A DNA stretch of 64,000 nucleotides from Dimorphilus gyrociliatus (GCA_904063045.1 CAJFCJ010000014.1:558001-622000), one strand, 5' to 3'; counted from the stretch's first letter, positions 11,879 to 25,261 are shown. The notes: generated by a model not told the origin, from the sequence alone. A program made the numbers and translations.

Positions 11879-12822
11879 CCCGATTAATCGATTCTTCCTT
11901 GGGATAATAACTAACAGCAAAACTTTTCCAGATATTCTTTTTAATCCAACCTATGTGTAGGGTAGGTATGTCATAAATCTATTATGTAACGTTTATTCGT
12001 TCAAAATCTTCGACAAAAACGCCCAAAATGACAAAAATTAGGGAAATTTAGCATAACAAAAATACCGTCGAAATGAAACGCCGGAATTAAGGTGAATACT
12101 TCGTGGGCGATAATAAGGCCTATTAAAAACTGGTAACGAAACAAATAGCGGTTTGTTCAAATAAATATGAAGGAAAAGAGACTTTATCGCAGTTGAGAAT
12201 CACAAAAAGTTTTAAAAGTGAAAAGAAATTTTATAAAACTCCTATCATATTCAATAAACATCAGAAAATATAGTGAAAGAGTCAGAGGAACTGACATTCT
12301 TTATTAATTCACGCATGGGCAAATTCTAAAAGAGGACAATATTTTACTGTATAGAGAATACTTTAATACTGTGTATTTTAGCATAAATAATATTTCAAGG
12401 GAATTGAATAAAGGTTTTTCTGATTATAAAAGAATGATAAGTAAGGCCATCAACATCTATTTCTCGCACTCTATATTTATAGAGGCAAGAGTATACTTTG
12501 CTTGTAAGGTGCGTAATAGCTCTGTTATGAGTTAGCATAATGATATAGAAAATAGAAAGCGAAGAAGATTTACTTTAGAATGAAAATTCTGCAGAAAACT
12601 GAAATTTTCTTGAATTTACTAAGACATATACTGTATATATATAGTATATTTATATATACGTATATATATACATAGGTTTGTATGTATGCCAACACGTGTA
12701 TAATATGAAAGCAGTAAAAATACGTTGTATTCAATAATAAGCATCTGTCACACCACGTGCCAGAATTGAAGGAATAATGAAATAACCTCATAACATATAT
12801 TGGAAGGAATAGAGCTTGAACA
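11879..12822. other. Intergenic region, AT-rich, no gene seen
   Basis: This stretch lies between the divergent starts of the C19orf47-type gene (-) and the START gene (+). It contains a TA-rich low-complexity tract at about 12625-12675. Open frames here are made of low-complexity sequence and resemble no protein. Confidence 0.5.
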
Positions 12823-15564
12823 ATGATTAATTTTACAACTATTTTATATTGCATACTTGTACTTGTAATCATCTTTATTGCATCAGTTATTTATCTTGGA
12901 AGGAATCGGTTTAAAAAGGTATCGACTCTATTTAGTTTTATTGTTATTTTGATATTTTGGTTTATACGTGTAGACAACTAACGAAATCAATAAACCGGCA
13001 GCTGAACGATTTTCATTCAGCTTGTTTTTTTAAAGAAACAATATGTTATATATCATTTTCTGTTTTATTATAGCAATCGAAACCTATAAGAGGCGTCGAT
13101 ATCCTACATTTACTCAAATCTCAAAAGGTAAGACGATATTTAATTAAACTTTCCGTTCCAAATGGTTAATATACTTTGTCATATGTAGCCATTTCCCATC
13201 GGATATCCAGGCTGGAGGCTAAATAAATATGAATATGAACAAAGATTATGGAAAAGCGAATTAGTGTCTGATGTTTTACCTAATTCTATACCTATTTATG
13301 GTTCTTTCGCTAAAATAAAAGCTTCTTCTCAAACTGTATTAAATACTTTAAAAGACATTAATAAATATCATGAATGGAACCCTGGTGTATGTCAAACCAG
13401 GCAAATAACAGTTGCGGATGAAGTTAATCAACCCTCCAAACATAAAGGCTCTTCATCTGGAGTCGTACAACACGATATTGTCTCAATAGAAATTGAGCAT
13501 ATGCCATATCTATTAGCTAGATTTGTCAATTGGGTATGGTACAAAATCCAGGGTGATGGTTTACTTAGATTGGTGTCTCTTGTGCACAGATATTGGAATA
13601 AACAAGAGAGCAATACCTGGTGGTTCTTGGAAATGATGGAAAGGGAGCAAAAGTGGTACTTTTATCTGTTGCAAAACATTGAAGGCTTCTTTGGTGAGTA
13701 ATTGGAATCTTTATCTTTTCGCTTTCTTATTATTCATTTTTTAAATGTTTCTATTTTCAATCCATATTAAGAAATCGATCAGATTTTGGTTACAGTAATA
13801 TCTTCACCGGAACCTGATGCTGCTATTAAGCTAGCTTGTTTGCAACACGTTTTGTCCTACCGAAAAGTTCAAACAGCTGCACTAACGAATATATCCCTAC
13901 CAGTTTCATCAGTGGATGAAAATGAAGAAGGGGATACTACTCAAAAAACTACTATGCAATCAAATCCAGTTGATCAATTGGAAAATTCTACTAAGCCTAA
14001 ATTACGACATTTTGCAGAAGTTGTTGATGCGGCCGTTAAAAATAATCCTCAAACTTCAAATCCTTCTTCTTCTCAAACAAAGTCGTCAGATTTTGTTCTT
14101 AAATTTAAACAATTAATTGAAGAGAAAAAAGATTGGTTTAAGTCTGACGAAAGGAGGAAGAAAGCTAATCAAAGAGATGCCGCCAATATCCTAAAACCAA
14201 CTGAACCTTCCAATAAATCTGAAACAAAAGATAAAAAGTTCTTTTCAAGATTCTTGAATAGATCAAATACATCTCCAGACGTATTCGAAGGTATTCCAAA
14301 AGATCAGCTACCTATTCAACTAAGAAGCGTTGATCAGGAATCGTCTACAAAAATAACAGAGGAGAGCGATAAACTCAGTATTCATAGTGATGAAGAATCA
14401 TCAAATAGTATTCTTACAGATGAAGAATCAGGTACATACCGTAAAATTTTGTTTTTGTGTATTTGTTATTGTTTTACTAATTTGAAATTATCTTAATTCT
14501 GTTTATAAATGTGTATAAAAAGATATACATATGATAAGAGGGATCATCCACACAGGATACTCGATGGACGAAACATTCCGTAAAGCTGCGAATGAAGCTG
14601 CTAACGAGCTATTGAACGAGGTGTATATTAGTGCTTAGTGTACTTAATAGGATTACCGTGATATTAATATATATATATATGTTATTATATTGATTATTAA
14701 ATTATATATAGAAAGCTCATATTGCAAACCTGGATATTATGAAAACAATGGATGAACAAGCTGAAGCAACGAGCGGTTGGGTATATTGTGGATTAGAGAA
14801 AGAGATTGTTATCTTGCGTAAAGTTTTTGATGATAGTGGTTCAAATTTACAATGGTTAATTAATTGATGTTGTTTTAGTTAATGAATAATCGAAAATATT
14901 TATTTTTTTTCATTATCTATCTATTAATATAGTTATTTGGGTAAAGGAGTAGTTCCTGCCGCTCCAAAAACTGTATTCGAAGCGGTTCGTAACCCACAAA
15001 CACGTTTCACGTACGATGAAATGTTAAAGGTTTGTTGTGTTACTGATGCTTTATCTATACATGCAGTATATATTATTTTTAGTTTATACCCCTAATTTCT
15101 TGTTCTATTTTTAGAAAACTGAAGTTTTACATGATTTTGGAAATGGATTAAAAGTTATATATCTTTATCATGAAGTATCGCAATTATTCCGTAAAGAAGC
15201 GAGAGATTTTTGTATTGTTCAATTAGAGAAAATGGACGGCGTTAAGTACGTTGTTAGTATGCGTTCGGTTGGTTGGCCAGGTTGCGAGGAGACAGAGAGT
15301 ACAACTAGAGGAAAAGTTCATCCAAGCGGCTGGATTATTGAACCCATAACCAGGGATCAAAAACTTTATTCCATGGTAACTTATATAACCCAATTCGAGT
15401 TGGGTTTAAGTAAGACGGGAACGGGATATCTCGTAGAAGAACTGGCCGCAAAGCAGCCACTAGCTATATCGTTCCTGAGACAAGTTCTAACTCAGAATCC
15501 ACTACTAGCCGAGGGTCCAGATAAACGCAAGGCATCGGTATCATCCACATCAACAGATACTTAA
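12823..15564 (+). CDS. Membrane-anchored protein with two START-like lipid-binding regions
   Basis: START domains bind sterols, phospholipids or ceramide. Exon 1 starts MINFTTILYCILVLVIIFIA, a signal-anchor or TM segment, followed by RNRFKK. A first START-like region follows (about 13184-13830): PFPIGYPGWRLNKYEYEQRLW, then IPIYGSFAKIKASSQTVLNTLKDINKYHEWNPGV and LVSLVHRYW, then, after splicing from a donor at about 13692 to an acceptor ending at about 13795, FFVISSPEPDAAIKLAC. A long Ser/Lys/Glu-rich linker (13850-14430) separates it from the second region. That has SGWVYCGLEKEIVILRK, YLGKGVVPAAPKTVFEAVRNP, RKEARDFCIVQL, the typical HPSGWIIEPI block and an amphipathic C-terminal helix (LAISFLRQVL). 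It resembles STARD-family domains but I cannot assign a named orthologue. Several small-exon junctions at 14430-14900 are less certain. Confidence 0.7.
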
Positions 15565-17002
15565 TGGAAGATAGAAGATGGAAAGAAATAGATATTCTTA
15601 TAATTATTATCAATAGTATTACCAAGATTGTATTGTTTTCATACTGAATTAATAAATTAGGGAGAAAAGAGTAATAAATACTTTTTTTTCAAACAGAAAC
15701 CATTTCTGCTATTTATCAAAAGGACCGAACTTTTACTTAAAAAAAAGTTTACCCGCACTTTAAAGAGTACATTTTGTTATAGTAACAAAAGACATAGCTT
15801 TATAACACGTTCTTCGCTAAAATATATACAACTGGTCTAACAAAGTTACGTAACGTTATACGCGATATAGAAGGAAAAGAAATGCGACAAGAAGTATGCA
15901 AATATGTGGGCGTGGCTAAATCTGTCTATCGTCCAATTAAGTACGTCGTAGGGCGTTGTACGCTTTCACTTATCTGGATGACTTTCTCCAGTATTCTCCC
16001 GAGATAAGAAATTAGGTATTTCAATTGATTTTCCTTTTTGTATATAAAAGACGGAGGTTTTAAAGTAAGTAATAAATTATATTGTTCTGTTTATTAATAA
16101 ATAAATCTTGTCAGTTCTATCACCCTAATTTGCCAAAGTTTAAACGCTAAAATTATAAACAAGCATCCAAAGGGTGATAAATCACGTTTTGCCCGACAAA
16201 AAGAGAAGCTGACCGGGTCGTCAATGGTGAAAGTTGTTTGTCAAACGCAAAACTCAATGCCTTATCTCGATTTTATCATCAGATCTCCCACCTGCTTCCG
16301 TTTCCCTTTACATACTAACAGATTATTAAGTTTCTAGCTTCTAACCCTAACCCGCCCTCTCTCCCTACTTCACTCTTCACTCTACATCGAAGGATCGTTC
16401 AAAGCTCTTGTAGTTTTTTTTCTCTCTCCAATCGAATCCTGTAATTTTTTTTTCGTCAACTATTACCTATTGCCTTCCCTTTGCCCATAAGAATATTGTA
16501 TCCTTCAAATAGAGGTTAAGGATAAGTAAGTATTTATACATTTGGCGTCAATACGTATACTAATCCTATTGTTTTTTGAACAAGAATGTCTGGACTTTTC
16601 TTCCCTTTTCATTTCATTTGATTTATTGTTTATTAAACGTCGTGATAGTATTTATTCATTTTACAACAACATATATATAATTCTTAATCAATATTAACGA
16701 CCTAACTTTTGTCGGCTTCTCCTTTTATATAGGCTTTTTTTTTTGTTAGATTGTAAATTTCTTTCCCAATGGATTATTAACTTATAGGCTATCTTGAAGA
16801 GATAATCTATTATTATCTATAATATATGCATTCATATATATATATATATATATATATATTTCAAATATTTTCTCTTATAACTATTATATAATAATATTTA
16901 TATACTTAATATATATATATATATATATATATATGTTCTATATTTATCCTGTTATAGGCCTAATTTAGTAATCGATCTTTAATTCTTTATTACAGGTTTC
17001 AA
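15565..17002. other. Intergenic region before papilin, with TA repeats
   Basis: No gene is visible in these 1.4 kb. Two alternating TA tracts lie at 16834-16858 and 16909-16934. A good TATA-box-like TATATAAAAG is at 16041-16050, and a TTTATTACAG acceptor ends just before the papilin ATG, which suggests a non-coding first exon and a 5' UTR intron. Confidence 0.5.
16041..16050 (+). promoter_or_regulatory. TATA-box-like element, candidate papilin promoter
   Basis: TATATAAAAG is a strong match to a metazoan TATA box. It lies about 950 bases upstream of the papilin ATG, with a splice acceptor immediately before that ATG, so transcription could start here with a 5' UTR intron in between. In an AT-rich region chance matches are common, so this is tentative. 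Confidence 0.3.
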
Positions 17003-20000
17003 ATGACACTAATGAAATTCTCCGGAATATTAGTTTTCTTATTTTTTATCATCAAGGTAGGAAAAGAAAAACAATATTATAAATATAATTAAAGATAAGG
17101 GCTTTTCTTTTAAAGCCGTAATTAAATATGTAAATTTATTCGTATAAATTACCATAATTGAACGTTTTTTTAAGAATGAATGTTTCTATGTTTTCAAAAA
17201 GGAGGGAAAGAGTTTAAAAGTTTCAAATGAGAATGATTGGCTTGATTTAACAAAGTGCTCTAAAACTTGTGGAACGGGAATTATCCTGAAGGAGAAGAAG
17301 TGTCCGGACAATTTTGAAAATAATCTACTTGAGTAAGTGATTGCACTTGTTAGAACGTTTCAATAACAATTATTTATCTCTTCTACAATTCTTAACTGTA
17401 GAAATGGTTTGCCTTGTATTAAAGAAAAAGCCTATTTTATCTGTAATACTCAACCATGTTACTCGGCGTCTAATTCTCATCAAGACGCTTGTAATAGATA
17501 CAATCATATAACATTTGCGGGTAGAAAGTACAACTGGCAAGCATTTCGTAGTAAGTTTTTCATAAGAATAATTAAACAAAATGAATATCCATTTTACATA
17601 AATTAAGAAATTTCTCTTTCTTTTCATTAAAACAGCGGAAAATGAGTGTAGTTTACTCTGTTTAGCGGTAAATTCTTCAACAGAACCATCAAAGACACGG
17701 CTATCATTTAGGACAGTTGCTGTCGATGGTACAAATTGCCAATACGAAAAGGATAAAGTATGCTTAGCGGGAGAATGTACGGTAAGATTATTCTTTCTTT
17801 GAATATAGTACTTCCTTAAATACTCTACTTAAAATCCATTCTGTCTCGCCCACTCCGCTTACAATAAAGTATATATTAATTTCTGCCCCCTCCTTTCCTT
17901 TATAGTCCTATGGTTGCGATAATCAATTAAATTCAAAGGCTATTAGAGATGTTTGTAACGTTTGTAACGGTGACAATTCAACATGTAGCCTTTTTGAGAA
18001 GAGGATTAAGGTTTCAAATTTGGAAAATGGCTATCAGCATCTAATTTTGGTACCTCGTTTGTCGAGTAGTATAAAAATATTGGAGGTATCGCATTCGAAG
18101 AATGATTTTGGTAATATTAATTCCTTGATTATAGATTATCTAACTACTTAATTGATTATCAATTAGCCGTAAAAAACCTATCCGGATTCTACTATTTAAA
18201 TGGGAATTACTCTCTTCACAAGCACATCGTTATTAATCGTGGAAATTATACTATTCGTTATAATAATCCAGAAGATATTGGTAAAGAAGAATTTCGAAAG
18301 AGTCTTATCATTGATGAACAGATAAATGAAGATTTAGTTATCGAGGTTTTATTATTCTTTCATTACAAACGTTTATTCTTATAGCAATCTCTCCGTTTCC
18401 TTTAAAGTTTATGAAACAAGAGAAAGATCCTCTTGGAGAAGTTCTTATTCAATTTTATTTACCAAATACTTACAAACACGAACATTTATGGAGAACTTCC
18501 GATTGGTCACTTTGTTCCAAGTCCTGCTCCAGAGGAACAAAAACTAGAAGTGCTTATTGTGTAAGAAAGATGACAGAGAAAGTTACAGATGATTCATTTT
18601 GTGAGGAGCAGAAGCCTATTCTGATCGCCGAGTGTAACAAGATGCCTTGTCCCGCTAAGTAAGTTGTCTTGTACAATTGTGATATTCTTGTAAGTATTTC
18701 ATACCTTTTGCCACAGTTGGACTACTGGACCTTGGCAAAAATGTTCGGAATATTGCGGCGAAGGTATTCAATATAGAACCGTTACATGTATTCAACAATC
18801 TGATTCGAATGGTACCGAAACGAAGGACGATAGCGAATGTTCCATTTACAATAAACCAATATCGACTAGAAGTTGTAAAACTGGTAGGGATTGTCCAAAA
18901 TGGACTGTTGGAAATTGGACCAAGTGTGGTGCTATTTGTGGTTGGGGGGTAAAGAGAAGACTAGTTGCCTGTCATTTAAAGTTATCCGGTAGGAAAAGTG
19001 GATTCGTATCCGAGGCTTTGTGCGACGGTAGACAAAAACCTAACGCTTCTATGGAATGTTACGCAGGACCTTGTTCGGGTTTTGAATGGGCAGCTTCGGA
19101 ATGGGGAAAGGTTCGTTAAAAGTGAAAGTATTGTTTTCTTATTTTCCTTACGATTACATAACGTTTTTAGTGTATGGGCAAATGTGAATCTCTATATGGT
19201 TCTAGAACTAGACATGTCGTCTGCATGAGCGAATCTGGAGAGCCATATTCCGACGAATTCTGCTTGCCAAAACCTAAACCAAACACCAAAGATATTTGTA
19301 AGAATGTTGAATGTAATGAAAAACCAGATTGGTACGTTTCCAGTTGGAGTGATGTAAGGCATACACTTATATATTAGCTATCTCTTTCTCTTTCTTTATC
19401 TCTCTCTCTCTAACTTCATACCTTAATTTAGTGTTCAAGTAAATGCGGTAAAGGAATTCAAACAAGAACGAAATTATGTGCAATTCGAAAGCATGGAAGT
19501 ATATTAAGAGTTGAGGACTGGAAGTGCGATGAAAAGACTGAAACATCGAGGGAATGTAACGGAACTAAATGCGATGGTCTGTGGATAACAACCCCTTTTG
19601 GATTGGTAAGGATATATTCATTTCTTTGAATTTGATATCATTTCCTTCAACACGGAAATTTAATAGTGTTCGAAATCTTGCGGAGGAGGGAAAAGATCAA
19701 GAGTCGTATTGTGTCTCAAAGACGAATGTGACGTCACTATTAAACCTAAAACTCAGGAAGATTGTAATATAGATTTATGTTCAACGGCTTCAAAGGCGGA
19801 ATGCGAAGGAGCTGAATGTAAAGTTCCAGCCGATTCGGTTGGTAGCTGCAAAGATTCGGACTTTGGTTGTTGCGCCGATGGTAAATCGTTTGCCGAGGGT
19901 CCTTTTAAAAAAGGTTGCCCTATTCCAAGTTCTCTGATGTGTAACGTAAGTAGAAAAATATTTAAAGTGTTTTTTTTTTAGCTGAATCAATTGTTTTCAT

Positions 20001-23000
20001 TTTTTTACGGCAACAGGATACAGAATTCGGATGCTGTCCAGATGGGGTGACTGTTGCGGGTGTAAGCGATAAATCAGATTGTCCAATTTATGGTATAGAC
20101 TGTGCAAAAAGTTTGTTTGGTTGTTGTAATGATGGAAAATCATTCGCCCATGGTCCAAATAAAAAAGGATGTGCAAATGAGACCAATTGTGAACAATCTA
20201 CTTATGGCTGTTGTCGGGACGGCATAACATCTGCTAAAGGGAGAAATCTTTTAGGATGTTTAGAGGAAGAAGAAGGATCTGGAGAAGAAGATTGTCAAAA
20301 TTCAGAAATTGGTTGTTCGCCGATAATTACTTCTTTGAGGACAAATTGCAGGAATACTAAATACGGTTGCTGCTCAGACGACGTAACTGTAGCTCTTACT
20401 AAAGACCGGTCGGATTGTCCTCCAATAAAAACTAGTCAGTTTTCCTGTATAAAATCAAAGTACGAATGCTGCCCAGACGGTAAAAGTGTGCCAAGCGGTC
20501 CTTATTTTGAGGTCTTTTTCATCCTATTTTAATATTGGGCGTATGCTTTTAAGAGAATGACCTATTTCAAACAGAGTTGTGCCGAAAAACTGAAAGAAAC
20601 GTGCGAAAAGGCAAAATATGGTTGTTGTAAAGACTCTTCAAGAGGTCAGGAAGGTCCAAATGGTATCGGATGTCAAGAATTCGATTTATCAAGTACTTAA
20701 TCATTTTATTATTCATAGAAAATAATTAATAATACACTCGATCTTTTATAGAGGCTTGTTGGTTAAACCCCGAAAGGGGAGAAGGCCATCGATACGTTGA
20801 AAAATGGTACTTTGATACAGCTACAGGGATATGCCAAAATTTCTGGTACGGTTCCGAGGGTGGTAATCTCAATAGATTTGAAAGTGAACACGAATGCCAA
20901 TGGAATTGTGTTAAACCCGTCGGATTAAGTAATTAACTAAATTATTCATTTTGTCATTATATGAATAATATTTTTGTTTCTTTTTTAAAATAGAGAGGTG
21001 TTTCCTTCCTCTTGCAGAAGGAAGATGTAATCAGGAATTTTCAATGTTCTATTACGATTATAAATTACAAAGATGCACACCATTTATCTTTTCTGGTTGC
21101 GATGGTAATGAAAATAAATTTAATTCAATTGAAGAATGCGAGACGAGATGCGAAGAACCACTAAGAGATGGTAAATAATCTACAAATAATTGAAAATTCT
21201 TCTTCTTTTAGTAACTTAATACCTTTTTCATTGACAGATGTTTGCCGACAACCAAAGAAATCTGGTCCTTGTAGAGGTTCATTCGATAGATGGTTCTTCG
21301 ACTCCGAATCTAATTCCTGTCGGCAGTTTATCTACGGTGGTTGTTGGGGTAACGACAATCGTTTCGAGACGAAGAATGACTGCGAGCATAGATGCTTGAA
21401 CGATACCGAAAAAGAATCTCAATTCAATAAAGACGGTTAGACAAAACAACAATATAAATAATGTTATATAGAATAATATAAATACATCTATATCTGTAGT
21501 TTGTCATCTCAATCCGGACCAAGGGCCTTGTCGATCGAATTTAGCCAGATGGTTTTACGATAGTTTGGAAAAGACTTGTTATAAATTCAATTATGGAGGT
21601 TGTAAGGGCAATGCTAACAGATTCTATACAAAGAAAGCTTGTGAGAAATCCTGTTCGAGTGTAGTCAGCATAATACCAGGTGTCTATCTAACATAAATAT
21701 TCAATCTATAAATAGAGTTTCAACTTGTTCATTATTCTTTTATTTAATAGAAAATCGTTGCTCATTACCACGAGAAGAAGGTATCTATTGTAGTACAACG
21801 TCTAAACGATGGTACTTTTCATTCAAACATCAAAAATGCCTGCCATTTACGTATTTCGGTTGTTTGGGAAATGCTAATAGATTCTCAAACGAGGAAGAAT
21901 GTTTAAGCGAATGTTCTAATCATATAACAACTCCCGCTCCGCCTCGTCAAAGTAATCAATCATTTAAATAAATTCAATATAGCATCCCTAATATTGATGT
22001 CCTTTCAAATTAAATAGTTAAATGTAGACTGGCGCCAGATCATGGTCCTTGTAATGAGACTGTTACAGCATTCTACTACAATCCAAAGGAGAAAAGATGC
22101 AAGAAATTTGAATATGGAGGATGCGGTGGCAATCTCAATAGATTTCCATCTAGAGGAGAGTGTTGGTCGGAGTGTTCTATAGTAGATATTCCACAGAAGG
22201 ACGGTTCGTTATCCTAATAGCTTTGTCTTCTTTGTATAGATGAATAACATAATTTCGTTGTTATTGTCCTATAATTTTATATTTTAATGATTTCTATCGA
22301 TTTTATTAGTATTTTTAGTTCATGTTGTCAATCTAACAACAATGTTGTCTACAATTTAACAGTCCATTGGTACCAGGAATGTTCAAAACCTCCTGTACAA
22401 GGACCCTGCAATAGTAAGAAAATTAAGCATTACTATCTAGCTAAAAGTGGTACTTGTCGACGATTTTGGTACAGTGGATGCGGTGGTAATGCTAACAGAT
22501 TTGAGAGCAGGAAAGAATGCGACTATACTTGTGCTAAAATCAGAAAAAGAGGTGTATATTAGAATTATCAATTATTTTAGCAAATGTTGTAATAATTTAG
22601 TTAATTAGTTATGCATTTTATTCGTTTGTTGTCCTATTTAAATAATTTATTTAAATTAATAGATAGATGTCTCGGAGGGGTTGACAAAACCTTCTGCGGT
22701 TCTAGACTTGTTCGTTGGTATTATAATAATGAGACGGAAAGATGCGAAGAGTTCTCTTATGGTGGTTGCTATCCTAATGGAAATAACTTTCATAGTTGGC
22801 AGGAATGCGCAAAGTTATGCGAAGGATACGAACCACCGACGGAAATACCCGATTACCAGACTACTCAATCAACTAAAATTGTTCCTCAATTACCCGAGAA
22901 ATGCTTCTTAAGAAAGCGTCGAGGACCGTGCAGCGAACTAACGTTAAGATTCTATTACGATAATTTACATTCAAAATGTCGACCATTTATGTTCGGTGGT

Positions 23001-25041
23001 TGCGATGGTAATGAAAATAACTTTCAAACCCAAGAAGAATGCTACCAATCATGCCCAAAAAAGTTACCCAATGCAATTGTACATAGTGAAGGTTAGTCAT
23101 CTGATTTGAATATTTAATTAATTAATTCTTTTTGTTCTAACCTCTAAAATATACTGATAGATGACTGCTATAAAAGTCCTGAAAGTGGAGAATGCGGTGC
23201 TTTCCTGGAACGTTATTATTGGAATGTTACTAGTGGGATTTGTAGTAGGTTTATGTATGGAGGATGCGAAGGAAATGGAAATAATTTCATTTCGGAATCG
23301 GATTGCTACTCATTTTGTCAAACTAAAGCTTCAATGCGTAATTTCTTTTTTTTCTTAATCTTATCCTTTTCTCTTATCAATTATTTATAATTATTACTTT
23401 ATCTAAAAAAAAACAAACAAACAACAGCAAGATGCCCCAAGAACTTGATATGTAAGAATAATTGTAAATTTGGTTATCTTATTGACAAATATGGATGCGA
23501 AACTTGCGAATGTGCTCTAAATCCTTGCTTAGTGAGTATGAAATATTCATTACTTAATAACGTATATAGACGGTTGTTATAATTATGTTTAGACTGTTCT
23601 CTGCGCTAAAGGCTACGAATGTTCACTTGTCAAGAATGCTTGTGTAAGGAAACCTTGTCCATTGTATGTTACAGGTTGCGTTAAAGTTACAGGTAATTTC
23701 GTTAGCATATAAAATCTAGTATTTAATAGAAGGAATAGGGGACAGAATACAGCATGTTTTATACTGATCTTTTAGAGAAGGAAGGTAAATGCCCTGATCA
23801 TTGGAATCTTCCGGCATCTTGTAGAGCCGAGTGTAAAAGGGACGACGACTGCGACGGTGATTTTAAATGCTGTTCGAATGGTTGCGGTAGATTGTGTGTT
23901 GATCCCTTATCGAATAATATACAAATTCCAGTAGAAGGTGTATAAATATTGACTACTGATTTAATTGTTTGTCTAATTAACGTTCTTGCTAATTAGAATC
24001 TCCAGCTAAAATCACCTTGAGGAAGAAGGCTATCATTTCAAGGGCGTTACAAAACAGTAATATAGTTTTTGACTGTCCTGTTCGAGGATATCCAAAACCG
24101 GATATAATATGGATAAAAGATAATAGGCCTGTAGATCAAAATGAGAATGTCTACATGGGCAAAAATGGCTCTCTACATATAGATAATATAGTAAGCCAAG
24201 ATTCTGGAAGCTATATCTGTAGCGCTGCAAATGAATTAGGAAGAGACTCTGCAACATACACACTAGTAGTTCAAGGTAATATTAATTGTTTTATTAGAAC
24301 ATATAATACACTAAATAAATGAACAGATATACCAAGGATGTATAAACGAAACGATTCTGTAACAATAGAGGAAGGCTACGGCTATCAAATAACTTGTCCA
24401 ATTATTGAATCATCTCAATTTAAAATAACCTGGCGTTTTAATGGTAGATTTTTAAAGGATACATCCAAAATATTAAGAATATCCAAAACCAACATATTCG
24501 ATTCTGGAAAATATATGTGTATTGCAAGTAGTTTGGCCGGAAGTACTAGTTACGTCATGGATCTTCAAGTATTACCGAAATTGAAAGCAATTATACAAGA
24601 GCACAATACATCGTGGCCAATTAATTATGAGACTGAATTGGTCTGTTTCTCAAATCATCCAAATGCATCTATAACTTGGCTAAAAGATGGTGAAATCATT
24701 TCGAATTCGTCTACATATTTAGTACGAAAGGTTAAGAAATCTCATCAAGGGACATATATTTGTCAGGTTCAATCCAACGTTGGTTGGGCGAGTAATCGTA
24801 CAACAGTTCATATAAAAGGTATATTTATTTAATATTTCCCTTATACAGTATAGCACCACTCTTATCTTACTATACATTAGGTTTCATCTATCCACCTACT
24901 TGTACGGATTCGCCTCCAGATATATTCAATTGCAAGATACTCGTAAGATTCGGAAGGCAATGTACGAAATCATTCTTTTTCAAGTTTTGCTGTATATCCT
25001 GCCACAAAGCTGGAATGACGCCAAAAGGCTTTATATTGTAG
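17003..25041 (+). CDS. PAPLN: Papilin, extracellular-matrix protein with TSP1, lagunin, Kunitz, WAP, Ig and PLAC domains
   Basis: This large secreted matrix glycoprotein is related to ADAMTS-like proteins. Many small exons run from ATG 17003 (signal peptide LMKFSGILVFLFFIIK; an in-frame ATG at 17012 is also possible) to TAG 25039-25041. In order: TSP1 repeat (17240-17330), ADAMTS-like Cys-rich region (17400-17780) with CNVCNGDNSTC, spacer (18000-18460), six further TSP1 repeats (18490-19770; e.g. WSLCSKSCSRGTKTRSAYC), and seven to eight papilin-type lagunin repeats of the form C-x4-YGCCxDG (19840-20690). Ten Kunitz domains follow, starting near 20758, 20999, 21240, 21502, 21754, 22021, 22380, 22670, 22902 and 23162. 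After them come an antistasin-like module (23430-23530), a further Cys-rich piece (23590-23690), a WAP four-disulfide core (23786-23915), three Ig domains (24000-24820) and a PLAC domain at the C-terminus (24890-25041). Introns mostly fall between modules. Confidence 0.93.
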
Positions 25042-25261
25042 AGAAATAATGGTTTAAAATTATAATGTTTTTTCTATTTTTTGTTTAGTTTTGAAGGAAA
25101 AAAAAAGATTTATTTAGGTCGTCCATCTTTCATTTTTGGTCGTTGTTTAGTCATTTTTTTTCTTTTTTGCTGTTTAGTTCTCATAATAATTATTAAAGAT
25201 ATTGTTTATTATTATTATTTCAAAACTTTCTTTCTCTCTCTCTCTCTCTCTCTTCCTTTTT

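Noticed and set aside
12570-12872. Minus-strand open frame of 100 codons
   Set aside because: Low-complexity TA-rich translation (Tyr/Ile/Val repeats) overlapping the first exon of the START gene; no protein character.
16834-16934. Two TA tracts as a possible replication or attachment site
   Set aside because: Simple dinucleotide repeats common throughout this AT-rich genome (also 29304-29327 and 31643-31669).
20758-23330. Regularly spaced repeats considered as CRISPR or satellite DNA
   Set aside because: The periodicity comes from tandem Kunitz exons with diverged DNA; it is a protein-domain array.
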